Assembly (NCBI GenBank): GCA_035235625.1
Contig: CP141148.1
Location: 16,307,057 to 16,371,056, forward strand
Direction: 5' to 3'
From: Saururus chinensis
Lineage: Eukaryota; Streptophyta; Magnoliopsida; Piperales; Saururaceae
DNA: 64,000 bases
Below, piece by piece: positions 23,756-33,607 of the stretch (within the stretch, counting starts at the first letter, position 1; every line of letters starts with the position of its first letter). The notes beneath the pieces are model-generated. The model had not been told where the DNA came from, did not search any database, and was given only the letters and a program-made list of their open reading frames with translations. The position numbers were made by a program, and so were the translations under genes.

Positions 23756-24135
23756 TTTGACGAGTTTTGGCTCGGGTGTGAGTTTGTGGATTTAACGAGT
23801 TTTGACTTTGGTGTGAGCTTGTGGATTTGACGAGTTTTGGCTCGGGTGTGAGTTTGTGGATTTGACGAGTTTTGACTTTGGTGTGAGCTTGTGGATTTGA
23901 CGAGTTTTGGCTCGGGTGTGAGTTTGTGGATTTGACGAGTTTTGACTTTGGTGTGAACTTGTGGATTTGACGAGTTTTGGCTCAGGTGTGAGTTTGTGGA
24001 TTTGACAAGTTTTGACTCAGGTATGATTTTGTGGATTTGATGAGTTTTGACTCGGGTGTGAGTTTGTGAATTTGACTAGTTTTGACTCGGGTGTGAGTTT
24101 GTGGATTTGACGTGTTTTGACTCGGGCGTGAGTCA
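23751..24135 (+). repeat. 35-bp minisatellite, 11 units, with a 70-bp alternating pattern
   Basis: Eleven contiguous 35-bp units begin GTGGATTTGACGAGTTTT. The first seven alternate between a GGCTCGGGTGTGAGTTT type and a GACTTTGGTGTGAGCTT type, giving a 70-bp higher-order unit. The last four are a third GACTCGGGTGTG type with more substitutions. There are no spacers, so it is not a CRISPR array. Confidence 0.95.
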
Positions 24136-24784
24136 GTGAATGTGGTTTGATCGAGAATCGGAATTGTGGCTGATATGCTTTTATGTGTTTTGAGCTGATT
24201 TGCTCAGCAGTGCTTCTAAAAAAGAAAACTGTCTTATTTTAAATTTATAATCGACTTTGATTGAAATGGTTTATTCGATTAATTTATCGGATTGTGAGTA
24301 TCGGACGAGGAAGAATCGGAGAGTGTTTTGGAGTTGTGGTTGACAGGATTTGCTTAGTTGGATTTGTTGCAATGTGTTTTGGCTCCGCGTATTGATTTAT
24401 CTAATTTTGATGAAAAAATCATATTGTGATTCAAGTGTTTTATCCTGTCACATGTCATTGGATTATGTTGTGACGGTTTATCCAATCTCAAATTATTGAA
24501 TTCTAATTTTGAGTGCTCAATCCGATCGTAATTATCAGATTTGGTTTTGTCCTATCCGAGTATGAAGTCTCGGATCATGGTTATGTTAGTTTACCCAATT
24601 TTTTTTACTATTGAGTTATGCTTTTGAAAGTGTTATTCGAGTGATTCTCGGATTGTGTTTCTCAAGATTTTTTTTCGATATTTAAATTATCGGAATGTTG
24701 TTTGTGTTGGCTATCCGTGTAATTACTGGATTTCGTAGGGTTGTGGAGATTGGTCTGGGTGAATTGCGAGGACGCAATTCATTT

Positions 24785-24795
24785 AAGGGGAAGAA
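24785..24795 (+). other. Polypurine tract of the non-coding element
   Basis: AAGGGGAAGAA is an uninterrupted purine run directly before TGTAACAACCC, the start of the 3' LTR. It is the plus-strand primer position. Confidence 0.88.
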
Positions 24796-25159
24796 TGTAA
24801 CAACCCATTTTCCGGTTATGCTTAAACCGGGGGGGTTAAGGGTAATTTGGTAGTTTGAGATCAGTGTTAGGAGGTTTTATTAGGTAAAATCCTTGTATCC
24901 GAGTAGAGCTCGGAGTAACGAGTGTAACGAATCAAAGAACGCGCGAAACGGGGGTCAGGAGCGAAAGCTACAGACCCAAGAAGCATGCCATATGGGCGGG
25001 ACCTACACAAAAGTGCGGGATAACCTACCCATGTGTGGTCTTATTTTGAAGGGCTCATCAACACAAGTCCATTGGTAACAAGAACGTGCGATTCCAACGT
25101 CAAGGTTGGAAGTTATCGCATTTTGAGGTCAAGATATTATTTGAATAAAATAAAATCTT

Positions 25160-25345
25160 TCTAGATAGGATCGACGATGCAGTGGATAAGACTGATGATG
25201 ACGCGGATAGGATTGCTGACGAAGTGGATATGATTGATGATGCAAGCGGATAGGATTGTTGACGAAGCGGATAAGATTGATGATGCAAGCAGATAGGGTT
25301 GCTGACAAAGCAGATAGGATTGCTGATGAAGCGGATAGGATTGAC
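25160..25345 (+). repeat. 21/22-bp minisatellite in the 3' LTR
   Basis: About eight units of GCGGATAGGATTGCTGACGAA (21 bp) interleaved with a 22-bp form, GCGGATAGATTGATGATGCAA-like. The 5' LTR keeps about four units (near 20607-20705), so copy number differs between the LTRs. Confidence 0.9.
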
Positions 25346-25376
25346 ATGTGTCAACCTCACATTTATGTAGTTTTTC

Positions 25377-25384
25377 TATAAATA
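25377..25384 (+). promoter_or_regulatory. Putative TATA box in the 3' LTR of the non-coding element
   Basis: TATAAATA lies about 580 bases into the LTR, in a context (TTTTTCTATAAATATCATCC) typical of plant RNA polymerase II core promoters. The matching part of the 5' LTR is deleted. Confidence 0.6.
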
Positions 25385-26047
25385 TCATCCATGGCATCCA
25401 GTTGAAAGGGGGGGACTCTCCCACGTTTTCTCATTCTCTCCCACGTTCAGAAACTTCTGTTATTCGTTTCTCACTCATTTTAAGTCCGATTCAAGTCATT
25501 CTTGAGGCATTCCTAGCTAATTCGAGGGTGACCTACACAATGGCATAGTCCATCCCTCAAGTTGGCATCCCTAGAAGGGGGAAACAGCCTTGGGCAAGAG
25601 GAAGCTCTATCTGCCACCCTCCTGCGCCGAAGAGAGAGCAGCGGCCCGGAGAGAAAGGGGGACTCTGTCCTCCATCTTGGGCTGCATCGTGGGTTGTCGC
25701 CTGAAGTAGGGAAGGATCTATCCTTCACCGAAGGGCCACGCAGTGTGGGAAACGTCCTGGGGAAAGGGATGTTCTATCCGTAGCTTACGGGCGCAGAAAA
25801 TGAGAAGTCTCCGAGAAAGGGGACAGTTGGTCAGTCGTCTTTTGGTGCAAGGTAAGGAATGTGTAGAGGTTAGAGGAGGCTCCGGTTGCTGTTTCTGGAT
25901 CCGAAGGGGAGGACACCCATAAATAAGTACCCCAAATGCCGTTACCTTGCGAGACATTAGGGGAGTAAGCGTTTCTGACCTCCTATTTTAATTATAGAAT
26001 GCATGTGCTAGGTAGGGTATATGCTATGCCTTGATATGTATGATCTT

Positions 26048-26440
26048 TATATTATGATATACTATGCTTATATGTCACAATGTGTGCCGTCTTGCTTTGG
26101 GTTAGAGAGATACGTGTTGTGTGTGTGTTCGGTCTCGGCTAAGTGATCCATCTCGCTTTGGGTTGGAGAGAGACATGTTGTGTGTGTGTTTATATTATGA
26201 TATGCTATGCTTATATGCCATAATGTGTGTCGTCTTGCTCTTGGTTAGAGAGAGATGTGTTGTGTGTGTGTTCGGTCTCGACTAAGTAATCCGTCTCGCT
26301 CTGGGTTAGAGAGAGACATATTGTGTGTGTGTTTATGTTATTATATGCTATGCTTATATGCCATGATGTGTGCCGTATCTCTATGGGTTAGAGAGAGACT
26401 TGTTGTGTGTGTGTTCGGTCTCGGCTCAGTGATGGAGCGA
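26048..26440 (+). repeat. 143-bp tandem triplication in the 3' LTR
   Basis: TATATTATGATATGCTATGC-like starts occur at 26048, 26191 and 26334, exactly 143 bases apart. Each unit contains one or two GGGTTAGAGAGAGAC and TTGTGTGTGTGT blocks. The 5' LTR keeps only one GGGTTAGAGAGAGAC block. Confidence 0.9.
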
Positions 26441-26904
26441 GACATGTGAATGTGATGGATTTGCTCTGGGATAGAGTGAGGCATGTTGTGGTGGTCGTGT
26501 GGTGCTCGTCTCTATAATAGAATGAGATGTGTGTTGCCAGTGTTTTACGGGTTTTTCTATAACCCCGATTAAATATTCGGGTATATGTATGTGTTTTTGT
26601 ATGGCTTGATTATGTAGTAGCCAGTAGACAGAACTACACATGGATCCGATCGTATCATAGTAATATCGCAGATGTTATCCGATATGTATGTAGGCAACCA
26701 ACGGTAAGGCAGCGTTGGCCCGATCCGAATTAGTTATATAATTAGGTTTGTTCTGGCCTATGCGTAACGGAGCACTAAAGTTCCATAGTACGTAGAAGAA
26801 CAAGAAGACTCTCGCACTCAGAGTTCGCTTCTCCTGGTTCTGGGTTTGGTTTTTATCATTTTCGGACCCCCGGCTTGGGTCGGTTTCTGGGTCGGGGCGT
26901 TACA

Positions 26905-26909
26905 CTCAA
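26905..26909. other. Target-site duplication CTCAA, right copy
   Basis: It follows the GTTACA end of the 3' LTR and equals 20229-20233. Confidence 0.88.
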
Positions 26910-28443
26910 CTCAGGTTTTAGGCCTAATTAGTACCCTGTTTTGTTTAAATCAAACTCATGTTTTGGGTGTGATTAGTACCCTGTTTTGCTGAATTAAACC
27001 TCAGGCTTTTACATCCAATTTGTTCCCTGATTTGCTGGATTTAATCTCAGGTTTTTAGATCTAATTATGCCCTATTTTACTGAACTTAATTTCAGGTTTT
27101 TAGATCAAACTCGTGCCCTGTTGTGCTGAATTAAACCTCAGGTTTTTAGATGTGCCCTCAATGAATTTAGTTATCCCTTTTTCAGTTTTCACCGAACTCT
27201 TGACTGGCTGAATTTAGATATAATGTTTCAGCCATAATTAGATATGTATGTCTTGTTGTTTGATTCAATCATATCAGCCTGGTGTAAGTTATGATCATGG
27301 ACAATGTGGTGGTTTGTGTTGAACTCATTCAATGCTCAATTTCATGCTGTTAGTTGCTGAGTATTTCAGTTTTGATTGTGGTGTCCGGTTGCTGCTTTCA
27401 ATAGTTATCTCAGCCCCAACTCGAGGCATGACCTTGATTCAATTGATCTTTTCAATTCAGCCTATGTCTAATAATTGTCATGCTGATTTGATTCTCATGT
27501 CTCAGCCTTAACGTAGTATGTTATCATGTCGATTTCGTCAGCTGAGTTCATCCATGATATGTTGTAACTAGCTTCAATCCTTTTTGCCTCATGTGGTTGT
27601 ATCATATCATATGCGGAGTCAGAGTTAAGTAAGCTCACCGTTAATAGTCATGGCGGAAATCTAGGCCCGTATAGCCTTGGCACCTTTGGGACTTTAGTTT
27701 CCAGCTCTTTGAGCATTTGTGCGCACCCAGGTTTTTGAGCATCATGGAAGGCTCGTACCTCTAGACAGTGAGTCCAAGAGGACAGCTGGTACCTACGTCT
27801 CTAGGCCCATGGCTGATCCAAGTGGATCTTTAGAGATGCTAGGATTATTGTTTGTATACAGTTACTCCTTTGAGCAGAAGTCAGTATTTTTAGGTAACAA
27901 TTAATGCATTGTTTCCTGAATGGAGTCTACATGCATTTGAATTATTTTAGTCCTTTATGTGTTAAAGGTCAGCCCATGTTTCTGAGTTATATTCAATGCT
28001 CTGTACATTGCTTTACATGTGTTACTGTTTATTAATGTTCTGCATATCTATTTCCTATGGATTCCTACTATTGATATATATATCTATATGTATGTATCAT
28101 CTTAACCTCTTGACTGGGAGTGATTTTTCATACCACCTACTGAGTATTTGTAGAATTACTCACGCATCTTTTGATGCAGGATCAGCACCAGACACTTGTT
28201 AGCAGGATTTTCTTAACAGGAGTTGGTCAAAGTTAGAAGGGTACATTTTCTGCAATTACTAGGAATTCAATTTCTATTATATTGCTGGATTGTAATAAGG
28301 CACTGTGTTGCCATAAGATTTAGATCATGTTATTTTGTGGTGTTAAGAAGGTACTTGCACTTGGTAGAACCCAGATCCTGGAATAATAATACATTGTTTT
28401 ATTAGGTAGCACCCTGAGTGTGCATTGCCTCATGTCTATGTGA

Positions 28444-29225
28444 ATGATTAGGAGGCTTTTTTAAACTCTAAACAATATAACAATTTGTGTACATTCTTAA
28501 CGAACTTTAGTTTTAATCGATTAAAATGATATAACTAGACCAAAAGTGGTCCAATTGTTTGTCATTTAATGCGTTTGATTCATTCTTACGAACATAGTAA
28601 ATGAGTGCATATTTCTTTAAAACAACTAAATGTACATTCGTGACGAGCTTGGGTAAACTAGTAAAGTGAATAAAATCACATAAGTTAAAGAAGAATGGTT
28701 AAATCGTTGCATCGCTTTTTCTATTTTATTCGTAATTATGAGCCTAATAAATTATTAGGAGGTCTTTTTAAACTTTAAATGTTGTAACGATTGTGTGCAC
28801 ATTCTTAATGAACTTGAATTTTAATCAATTAAAGTGATATCACTAGACCAAAGGTGGTCCATTTATTTTGTCGTTTAGAGCGTTTGATTCATGATTACAA
28901 ACTTAGTAAATGATTAAATATTTCGTTAAAATAACTAAATATACATTCATGAGGAGCTTTAATGCTTTGTTCTAAAACTAGTTAAACGAATAAAACCACA
29001 TAAGTTACGAAATCACTTTCTTTATTTGATTTCTAATTACAAATATAACAAATAATTAGTAGGACTTTTTAAATATTAAACGATATAACGATTTGTACAC
29101 ATTCTTAACGAACTTCGATTTTAATCAATTAAAATGATATAACTTGACTAAAAGTTGTCTAATTAGTTTGTCGTTTTGTGCGTTTGATACATTCTCACAG
29201 AAATAGTAAATAATTATTTCTTTGA
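28444..29225 (+). repeat. Satellite array, block 3 (about 2.5 monomers)
   Basis: It starts mid-monomer at ATGATTAGGAGG and ends near the ATTTCTTTGAAA part of a monomer, where the inverted long LTR begins. Orientation is the same as in all other blocks. No gene is seen. Confidence 0.95.
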
Positions 29226-29639
29226 AAAAATAAATACATCCCATGCCTTTCTGAGTACAAGTTCTTTCACATACAGTATTCTAATTCGTACATATATGCA
29301 CAAGTCTAGAAAATAATACATTTAAACACACGAGATCGCGGCACTAAAATACACATCCTCACTATGAGTCCGTTGTACTCAAAGTCGAGGAAGAACAGTC
29401 CACCACGAGAAAATAGTCAACTCTAAAAAGCTATCGATCAACCTGCAAAAGTCTCTTGATGAAGGGGCTAAAAAAAATAGGGTGAGTATTTCCTTACTCA
29501 GTAGAAAAATACCTAATAGGGGAAATAAGTCAATGAACTTCATAAGTTCATACATAAATGCATTCATGCAACCATACATGAAGCAAACAAAATATGAAAC
29601 ATAAATATGGTCTCATACACAAATTATCACACTAGCTGA

Positions 29640-29935
29640 ACTTACACTTACTCTTATGTCATATTCTTACACTTACACTCTGAATCAAAGTCTTACCAAC
29701 CTACTCATATAATCATACACTTACACTTACAACATACGTATACTCGTACGACCATATTCATACAAACTTACTTGTACAACCTCACTCGTACAATCTTACT
29801 CTTACGCATAAACATATTCTTATGTCTTCCTTAGAAGCTTACACTTACACTTACTCTAGATCCTACACATACAACTTACTCAAAATCGAATGCATATAAC
29901 TTACTCTTACTATCATACACATACTACCGACAACT
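29640..29935 (-). repeat. Low-complexity TTACAC/TTACTC tract in the long LTR
   Basis: Repeats of CTTACACTTAC and CTTACTCTTA fill this stretch. The sister copy has the complementary GTAAGAGTAAGT series at about 40530-40760, so the tract belongs to the LTR family. Confidence 0.8.
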
Positions 29936-30119
29936 GAAGCTCATTACAATTAATAAACTCCAATGTCGGAAAGGAAGGGAATGCCACTGATGTGCCACCT
30001 TAACCTTCGGGGAGCAACTACACACCATATAATCAAAGGCAAGGCACACCTATGTTCATTGGGCACTTGATCAAACAAGTAAGAGCATGTCCATGATACT
30101 GCTTACCTGAGCACGCAAA

Positions 30120-30310
30120 TGCCCACTCTCAGGGGCCATATAGTGCCAAAAAAGTTATACAGTGCCAACTAAGGGCATAAAACATATGGTGCCACTCTTG
30201 GGTAGGAATCTTACAATGCCACTCTTTGGTGGAATATATAGTGCCATCTATAGGCAGAAAGACATACAGTGCCCACAAAGGGCAAAAACATACAGCGCTC
30301 TCAACAAAGC
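30120..30310 (-). repeat. ~37-bp degenerate tandem repeats (GGCACTGTA core)
   Basis: Plus-strand TACAGTGCCA or ATAGTGCCA recurs about seven times with 33-40-bp steps. The homologous series in the other copy is at 40150-40315 (GGCACTGTATG). Confidence 0.75.
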
Positions 30311-32639
30311 ATCAAACGTCTGGGCCAAAATGTAGCACCAAGACCAAATCCCGTAGGATAACACCATGGCTAGACTAGGAAGGGTGCTTAGTCGATTACT
30401 TATTGACTGGCACAAAAACTGAACTTAAAATCCATTGAAACCCTCAGTTTCAAAATCACAACATTATTAAATTAGGGTTACTTGTCATTCAAGTTCATAT
30501 TAGGTAACTTATGCATGTATAATTATGTTCGGAGCTACTTCTGTCTTACATTCTTCTATCGACCAAGCTAGAACCATACTGGTTCTAAAGCCTTGGTCCA
30601 CAAGGGTAACATACTTCAACTTAACTCATCCAATTGTACTTAAAACTCACTCTTACCCTTACAGTCTTATAGATCTTTACATAACCTTACCTGTCAAACT
30701 CAAATTCCATGTCAGTATATACTTACCATTATATACTTACAGCCTAACATCCTGCACCGTCTACTTTAAAACCAAAATGTCTTACTCGAACTCCTCGAAT
30801 AAAATCCTTTAGACCTAAGTCCTGCTATCATACCTGTACTAATTTCTTACTCATTATTCTTTCATTACAATTCATATTATGTACATTATACGTGTACAAT
30901 TATGTTGTTATCTCTTACTACCCTCACAGTCCCCCAAAGGCACTCTGAATCGTTAGTCTTCAAATCCTTACTTCCCCTACGCTTCCTACTCATCGCTCCA
31001 ATGTACCAACCAGTTTAGTCGAAACCAATCCCCTAACCACATTAAATCCATCATTCACCAATCTTACATCTTCTGTAGCCAGAAATCTCCCCATCAAAGC
31101 CATGAATCATTTGTTCAATAAAACATCCCATCCAATGCACACGCCCTTACCCATCATCCACACATATTGATCACATGCTCTAATCACATACAAATAAATC
31201 AACTCCTTACTATCATACCCTTAGTCTTTGCTAGCATACACATTATTCACATATAAAAGATGAACATTTAATCAGCATATAACATGCAAATTATTAAGTT
31301 ATAAACTCCTAGCATTCTACTACACAAACAAAGCATGCTATCATGAAATTACGAGTTCAAGGTCCCATGCCTTTAATCCAAGAGAATTTGATGGCGAACA
31401 CACGACAGTGGTGGCATTGAGGGCGGAATCGATGGCTAAAAACATTGCACTGAGAGTTGTTGTCCTGAGGATTTTCAGAGATGCTGGAATTAATGTTGAT
31501 AAGGTTAGACTAATTTCACTAAAAGCATAAGATTGGGCGCACTAGGGTGGCTAGAACACAAGGTTGTGCTACTAGGGATGGAAAGAGTGACCATAGGATA
31601 GGAGGTGATTAATTGGAGGTCGACTCACAACTAAAAACACTTTGTTGGCTACAAAATGTTAAAATATATCGCGGACCACATCTAGCGGCAACAAGAGAGA
31701 GAACTTGGTTGTGTACTCACGGACATAAGAGAGACAGAGGAGGGCTTTAATGGCCATATTGCCTAGTGGTAGTGTCATCCAATCATCATATGCCATAAAG
31801 ATGATGCCTTTAGCCTAAATTGCGCATGCAACACAAGTATGTGCGGTGAAAGGGGAACTCTAGCAGAGGATAGGTTGTCAGTGTGTCCCAAAGCTTCTCA
31901 TGCTGGTGGAAGCCGTATCCAACCACTCTTAGGCGGGATCGGCTATGGAACAACATAAGCATGTGCTATCATGGCCAAACCCTAAAACAAAAGTGGTTTT
32001 TTAAGGGGTTAGGGTGACGTTCTCCAGTAGCAGTCCCCTAAACAAACTTTAGAGCATTAAGTGTCAAAGAGAGTGGCCGACAAAGGCGGCGACATTCTGA
32101 ATGCTACCCACAACCAAATCATCATACGAATGGTCTTGCATTAAGCACGCCTTACGGTGGAGCATATGGGCACAACATCAGTTGTGCCTTTGATGTCCTG
32201 AGTCTAATGGCTAACAATATTACTTCCCCTTGGAAGGATATGAATTTGGGGTCAAGCCAACATCTGCACTGTCTGCGGCAGAATAACCGATCAGAGAATT
32301 GAAGAGACCCGATTTAGCTGGTGCGACAATGCGCCGAGTTGGGGCAGCAGACACACATCACCGAGTCATGAATGGCCAAACATGGCTGGGGATAGACCTG
32401 GGAGAATAAGGGATTTGGTAGTCGCCAGATTGCGGCAAGTTAAATGGATGTTGGTGCGATGACATCTGACAGTGGAGAATGGATTCCACCAAAGAAAAGG
32501 GCAGATCTTTCTCAGGCACGGGTCAGCTGGTCGAGGAAAACGGGACCGATTGGGGTAAGGGAGGCCAGACCTAAACGCCTTGTTGTCTACTCGAGGTGGC
32601 ATACCGAACGCGGATCGGTGGTTTGCGAACGACAACAGA

Positions 32640-33030
32640 AACACAAGGCAGAAGAACGAAATTTGGGCAGAGGAGGGGTCAGCGAGGCAGCAGCCAGGGT
32701 GGCTGCCTTGCCGTCGCCAGGCCAGGGGAGGGCGAATGGCCGGTTGCAGTGGCTAGCCACTGATGGCACAGCCGGCGGCCGCAACACACAGACAGAAAAC
32801 AATGGGGTGGCGGAGTTTTACCAAATGGCAACAAAGGAGGGGCAGAGAGGTTGAGGGAGGCAACAGCCGGGGTGGCAGCCTTGCCGTCGCCGGCCAGGGA
32901 AGCACCAAAGACTAGCCAGTGGTGGCCGGCGACCAGCAGCGCTGCCGGCTGCTGTAACGCACAGAAACACAGAAAAAAGAGTGCAGTCAAGAGTTTAACC
33001 TCATGCCGCCGAAGCAAGGTCGGGGAGGCT
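32640..33030 (+). repeat. GC-rich ~173-bp tandem duplication in the long LTR
   Basis: GCCTTGCCGTCGCC occurs at about 32705 and 32878 in two similar units, each with GGGTGGC and GCAACACACAGA or TAACGCACAGAAAC. A third unit is partial. This explains part of the length difference from the sister copy. Confidence 0.75.
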
Positions 33031-33607
33031 GGGACGAAGGGATTAGGAGGTGGTCATGGCCGGCGCGAAGCCATGGCGGCGAACTGGGGGCCATGTTGGT
33101 GGTGGCAACGGATGATCCAGCAAAAATTTGAAAGGGGGGTCACTCGGCCAAAATGGGAAATGGGAGGAAGAGGTGGCGGTGTTCGGCAGGGCCAGGTCAG
33201 GTAGGCGGTGGTGGTGTCGCCAGGGCATGGCCAGCCAGGCAGAAGCCGATGGCCGGCAGCAGCGCCATCTCCGGCCTCACAGAATGAAGGGGGAATCCCC
33301 CTTCACTGTTTACTCTGCAGAGTTGGGAGCGCCTCAGCGCACCCAATCCATTTTGTATTTTTTTCTTCTTTCTTCCCATTTTTGTTCTCCCACGTCTCGT
33401 CCTATTTTCTCACCGAAAATTTTTTTGTGATGTGTCGGGGCCATGACCTATGACTAAACACTACTCCCAACTCTTACGGTCATGAATATTACAAATATAG
33501 ATACGCTGAAGAGTCAAATTTCTTCAGAAAACTATAGAACATTGCAAAAAATTGTAGAAAATAGCAAAAATATGCAAAGAAATTAAAGAAAAATCGGGGA
33601 TGTTACA

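Larger units (their letters stand above)
21291..24784 (+). other. Internal region of the non-coding element, no genes seen
   Basis: About 3.5 kb without gag, protease, RT or integrase motifs on either strand. At 21370-22340 short motifs such as ACTCCGATTGTGA and GTGTGATATCGG recur irregularly. At 22378-22930 four ~155-bp units share GAGAAACCACCAAACGC and TATGGGACACGCA. At 23310-23755 two long copies share CACCGAGAAAAATAAATCGG and CCTCATTTGCCCCATGAG. At 23751-24135 there is a 35-bp minisatellite, and after it AT-rich unique sequence to the polypurine tract. Confidence 0.8.
20234..26904 (+). mobile_element. Non-coding LTR retrotransposon (LARD-like), nested, plus strand
   Basis: This has a 5' LTR at 20234-21276, a PBS at 21279-21290, a 3.5-kb internal region with no recognisable gag or pol, a polypurine tract at 24785-24795 and a 3' LTR at 24796-26904, with CTCAA duplications outside. 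The internal region has no long open frame in either strand. It is composed of degenerate repeats: four copies of a ~155-bp unit, a ~245-bp-spaced pair, and a 35-bp minisatellite. This fits large retrotransposon derivatives, which rely on proteins made by other elements. The 5' LTR is about half the length of the 3' LTR. Aligned LTR parts differ by roughly 10%. Confidence 0.85.
24796..26904 (+). repeat. 3' LTR of the non-coding element (2109 bp)
   Basis: It begins TGTAACAACCCATTTTCC and ends GGGGCGTTACA, with short inverted termini. It holds two minisatellites (25160-25345 and 26048-26440) and a TATA box at 25377-25384 followed by a moderately GC-rich stretch to about 25960. It is roughly twice as long as the 5' LTR because that copy lost about 1 kb. 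Open frames inside it (for example 25100-25360 minus) are minisatellite shadows. Confidence 0.87.
19051..28443 (+). mobile_element. Large LTR (TGTAACATCC family), probably solo, split by a nested element
   Basis: The LTR begins TGTAACATCCCTAAATG at 19051. After removing the nested element (20234-26904 plus one target duplication) it is about 2.7 kb. It is the same family as the LTR at 52551-55096: shared blocks include GGGGCGG-rich text near 19200-19430, AGGTAGGTGCAT near 19597, CATCATGGAAGGCTC near 27740 and TTGTAATAAGGCAC near 28290. The last 18 bases or so present in the other copy are missing. The sequence runs from GTGAATGA straight into satellite, and the left and right satellite registers differ, so a deletion removed the 3' end and part of a monomer. 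No coding domain is present. Confidence 0.8.
29226..33607 (-). mobile_element. Long LTR, TGTAACATCC family 2, minus strand (4.4 kb), probably solo
   Basis: On the minus strand it starts TGTAACATCCCCGATTTTTC (plus end 33607) and is collinear with the plus-strand copy at 37579-41339. Shared blocks include GAAATTTGAC followed by CGTATCT, GGGAGTAGTGTTTAGTC, CTTCCAAGGGGAAGTAA, GATGATTTGGTTGTGGGT and CTTGTACT near its 3' end. Its 3' end is truncated by about 200 bases relative to the other copy. It has no gag or pol. A GC-rich stretch (about 32440-33330) with GCCGGC-rich text includes a ~173-bp tandem duplication. Long open frames there (up to 136 residues on the plus strand) are a composition effect. 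Confidence 0.8.

Noticed and set aside
23751-24135. CRISPR-like array of 35-bp repeats
   Set aside because: Units are contiguous with no spacers, and the host is a plant genome. It is a minisatellite.
25100-25424. Ser/Ile/Leu-rich frames (repeated SYPL, SAIL text) on the minus strand
   Set aside because: They are translations of the 21/22-bp minisatellite in an LTR and are not conserved in the 5' LTR.
29640-29935. Telomere-like repeats (TTACACTTAC series)
   Set aside because: The unit is irregular and not the TTTAGGG repeat. It is conserved as an internal low-complexity part of the long LTR family.
32444-32854. 136-residue plus-strand open frame in the GC-rich stretch
   Set aside because: It overlaps a tandem duplication in the long LTR. 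GC-rich sequence has few stops by chance, and overlapping frames exist on both strands. The sister LTR does not conserve it.
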